Of a stretch of DNA of 6,190 nucleotides, positions 4,882 to 6,190 are shown piece after piece. The stretch is taken from positions 1-6,190 of the forward strand of contig CAMZEQ010000048.1 in the NCBI GenBank assembly GCA_947305835.1, written 5' to 3'. The notes beneath the pieces are model-generated. The model was not told the origin of the DNA. It saw only the letters and a list, made by a program, of their open reading frames with translations, and searched no databases. This DNA is from an uncultured Alphaproteobacteria bacterium (lineage in GTDB: Bacteria > Pseudomonadota > Alphaproteobacteria > CAAHEQ01 > UBA3637). The position numbers and the translations under genes are program-made. How positions within the stretch are numbered: the first letter of the stretch is position 1; every line of letters begins with the position of its first letter.

Positions 4882-5508
4882 TTATGCCTCCTTGATTTGA
4901 ATAATGCTGAACTGACGGGCCGGATTTTCCGGATCACGTCGATAGCTGTTATAGTTTAAGTTTGTGTAAGTATCTGTACCGTCTGATTGAATTTGTTCTA
5001 TACCTGCATGGCGTAAGCGCATTTGGATATAGCCATCAAAATCGAATAAAATTTTACCGTTTTCTTCGGTAAAAAAATGTTGATTGACGGGTGGAAACAG
5101 GGCTTTCATTTCGGGGGATACTTCAAAGCTTTGAATTTGTAAATGCGGACCGATACAGGCTAAGATATTTTTGGGATCTGAGCCATGCATTTGCATCATG
5201 TGTACGGTATTTTCAATTAATCCTTGAAGTGCACTTTTCCACCCCGCATGAATGGCGGCGATAATGTGTTTTTGCGGGTCTGCCAATAAAATCGGACCAC
5301 AATCAGCAGTGCGAACAGTCAACGGTAAATTTGCCTTATCCGTTATCATGGCATCTGCATCGATCCATGCTGGCGGTTTTGTATCTAACCAAAGGGCATC
5401 GGCAAAATGGGGTTGTTTCATACAAATGGTGTCAGTCAATCGTTCGGATTCGGACGCATTATAAAAAGCTGCTGTCAGCCAATTTAATTCTTGAAAAACC
5501 GATTTCAT
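4882..5508 (-). CDS. pgeF: Peptidoglycan editing factor PgeF (YfiH / laccase-domain family)
   Basis: The family, once called polyphenol oxidase or laccase-domain, includes cytoplasmic YfiH/PgeF. This is reported to keep L-Ala-to-L-Ser errors out of peptidoglycan precursors, and relatives show purine nucleoside phosphorylase/deaminase activity. The Zn-binding His-Cys-His set is visible: His34 in KQPHFAD, Cys70 in RTADCGPILLAD and His87 in AAIHAGWKSAL. Other signatures are DADAMIT (50-56), ACIGPHLQIQSFEV (117-130) and a C-terminal SYRRDPENPARQFS (188-201). The 208 residues are about 35-40 fewer than usual. The loss is at the N-terminus, where the family's FxTRxGGxS...SLN segment is not recognisable; only about 33 residues precede the first metal His. 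The ATG at 5508 forms an ATGA overlap with the upstream stop and has AGGAAG (5520-5515) six bases before it, so the short N-terminus appears genuine. The neighbours lgt and a GalU-like enzyme suit an envelope role. Confidence 0.92.
   Translation of the reverse strand: MKSVFQELNWLTAAFYNASESERLTDTICMKQPHFADALWLDTKPPAWIDADAMITDKANLPLTVRTADCGPILLADPQKHIIAAIHAGWKSALQGLIENTVHMMQMHGSDPKNILACIGPHLQIQSFEVSPEMKALFPPVNQHFFTEENGKILFDFDGYIQMRLRHAGIEQIQSDGTDTYTNLNYNSYRRDPENPARQFSIIQIKEA
4887..4893 (-). promoter_or_regulatory. Strong Shine-Dalgarno inside the 3' end of pgeF
   Basis: On the minus strand AAGGAGG is followed by CATAA and then ATG. The Shine-Dalgarno is therefore formed by the last Lys-Glu codons of pgeF, whose TAA (4884-4882) directly abuts the ATG at 4881. 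Ribosomes finishing pgeF are well placed to start the nucleotidyltransferase, a coupling geometry that also confirms its start. Confidence 0.8.
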
Positions 5509-6062
5509 TTGTTTCTTCCTTTTTGTTTTTGTGTGCGTTTTATCATGCGTGCATGCTCAAATTTTAATACAAGATAATAACTTAACGGTCCAAAAACAAT
5601 AACCCACGGGATGCATCCGATCGCCATGGCTACCCCCCAATCATTGACCAACATTTTGAAAAAAGCACCCCACTTTTCCCAAAAAGTATAATCAGTCATA
5701 AATGCTGTTTCCAGAGTCTTTTTTAAACTTTCATAACCCGTAACGGGACGTCCCAACATCCATTGACCTGTGGCGTAAAAACCATAATAGATAGGAATCA
5801 TGGTAAAAACATTTGTAATCCATGTATAGGCTAATCCCAAGGGTAAGGAAAATGAAAATTTAAAAACCTTTTTGGCAATGATCCACGTCATAAATACCAA
5901 ATACATTTGAATCCCGACCAAAGGTGTCATAGCCCACGCTGTGCCGATCGCAACACCGCGTGCTTTATATTCGGGAGGGTGCGGTGAACGCAGCAAAGGA
6001 ATAACCAACCGGTAACGGCATATGCGCATTAAATTTTGCCATAAAGAAAATTTTTGTTTCAT
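5505..6062 (-). CDS. DUF2062 family membrane protein
   Basis: The 185-residue product carries the DUF2062 signature: ARGVAIGTAWAMTPLVGIQ (34-52) and TWITNVFTMIPIYYGFYATG (80-99), with Pro- and Gly-rich hydrophobic segments. Likely membrane stretches are about 36-62, 69-97 and 133-158, with a basic N-terminus (KQKFSLWQN...RICRYR) and a Lys/Arg-rich C-terminus (KRTQKQKGRNK). The family has no assigned biochemical activity that I can state. I take the ATG at 6062 rather than the in-frame ATG at 6146. The longer form would run out of frame over the lgt coding sequence, while 6062 gives an ATGA overlap with the lgt stop, matching the junction at its own 3' end with pgeF. The Shine-Dalgarno is weak: AAAGAA lies close to the ATG and AAAGGA about 15 nt upstream. 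Translation is probably coupled to lgt. Confidence 0.87.
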   Translation of the reverse strand: MKQKFSLWQNLMRICRYRLVIPLLRSPHPPEYKARGVAIGTAWAMTPLVGIQMYLVFMTWIIAKKVFKFSFSLPLGLAYTWITNVFTMIPIYYGFYATGQWMLGRPVTGYESLKKTLETAFMTDYTFWEKWGAFFKMLVNDWGVAMAIGCIPWVIVFGPLSYYLVLKFEHARMIKRTQKQKGRNK

Positions 6063-6190
6063 AGTTCTTTTTCTATCCTTTTTAAAATAGATCTGGGCGA
6101 AGCGTAGTTCAGCAATAAAATACCCGATAAAATCATCGGTAAACATAAAATCTGACCCATGGTGATATGTTCAAAAATAAATCCCAATTG
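6059..6190 (-). CDS. lgt: Prolipoprotein diacylglyceryl transferase Lgt, C-terminal end (partial)
   Basis: The minus-strand frame entering at 6190 gives 43 residues to a TGA at 6061-6059: QLGFIFEHITMGQILCLPMI, then a hydrophobic segment (LSGILLLNYA) and a basic tail (LKRIEKEL). This matches the C-terminus of Lgt, where QLG precedes the ...MGQxLSLPMI... last transmembrane helix, as in E. coli. Lgt moves diacylglycerol from phosphatidylglycerol to the lipobox Cys of prolipoproteins in the inner membrane, the first lipoprotein maturation step. The catalytic His and Arg residues lie outside the window. The frame overlaps the next gene by 4 nt (ATGA). It is the first visible gene of the leftward operon, so the operon promoter lies beyond the right edge. 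Confidence 0.88.
   Translation of the reverse strand, partial: QLGFIFEHITMGQILCLPMILSGILLLNYASPRSILKRIEKEL

Noticed and set aside
5252..5567. Two overlapping plus-strand frames antisense to pgeF
   Set aside because: They lie opposite the Zn-site region of pgeF. The protein sequences are unremarkable and no ribosome site was seen.
6063..6146. 28-residue N-terminal extension of the DUF2062 protein from the ATG at 6146
   Set aside because: This stretch is the lgt 3' end read out of frame. The ATG at 6062 gives the ATGA overlap with the lgt stop and begins just before the conserved domain.

Overview
The window looks like ordinary chromosome from an AT-leaning alphaproteobacterium (roughly 40-45% G+C by eye). 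The clues are a cell-wall and lipoprotein gene set in the order lgt ... pgeF, an RNase D of the alphaproteobacterial type with a C-terminal GWRYxLFG motif, and a PilS-like pilin whose N-terminus (G|RTMVEMLG) I associate from memory with uncultured gut alphaproteobacteria. That placement is inference. I see no RNA gene, insertion sequence, CRISPR array, phage gene or origin.

Layout. The left edge (1-108) is AT-rich, with weak promoter-like elements and perhaps the start of a leftward gene. Next comes a rightward pair: a basic 51-residue small protein (109-264) overlapping the start of murA (246-1505). murA converges on rnd (RNase D, minus strand, 1502-2644), and their stop codons share bases. 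rnd and a short CCA-adding-enzyme-like gene (2705-3472, plus) diverge from a 60-bp gap holding two mirror-image sigma70-type promoters. Ten bases after the cca-like gene lies a pilin gene (3483-3968). It converges on a leftward run that enters from the right edge: lgt (3' end only), a DUF2062 membrane protein, pgeF and a GalU-like nucleotidyltransferase, with 4-nt overlaps or no gap between genes. The 16-nt gap between the convergent stops at 3966-3987 is nearly all one perfect 14-bp palindrome.

How the genes fit together. murA starts peptidoglycan precursor synthesis. lgt and pgeF serve lipoprotein maturation and peptidoglycan fidelity, so the flanks are envelope biogenesis. The centre is tRNA 3'-end metabolism: RNase D trims tRNA 3' ends, and a CCA-adding enzyme builds or repairs them. 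The two are divergently transcribed from one symmetric control region, and both predicted transcripts begin at or next to the ATG (leaderless). This promoter architecture and the unusually short cca-like protein are the most noteworthy points. I see no clearly novel multi-gene system here.
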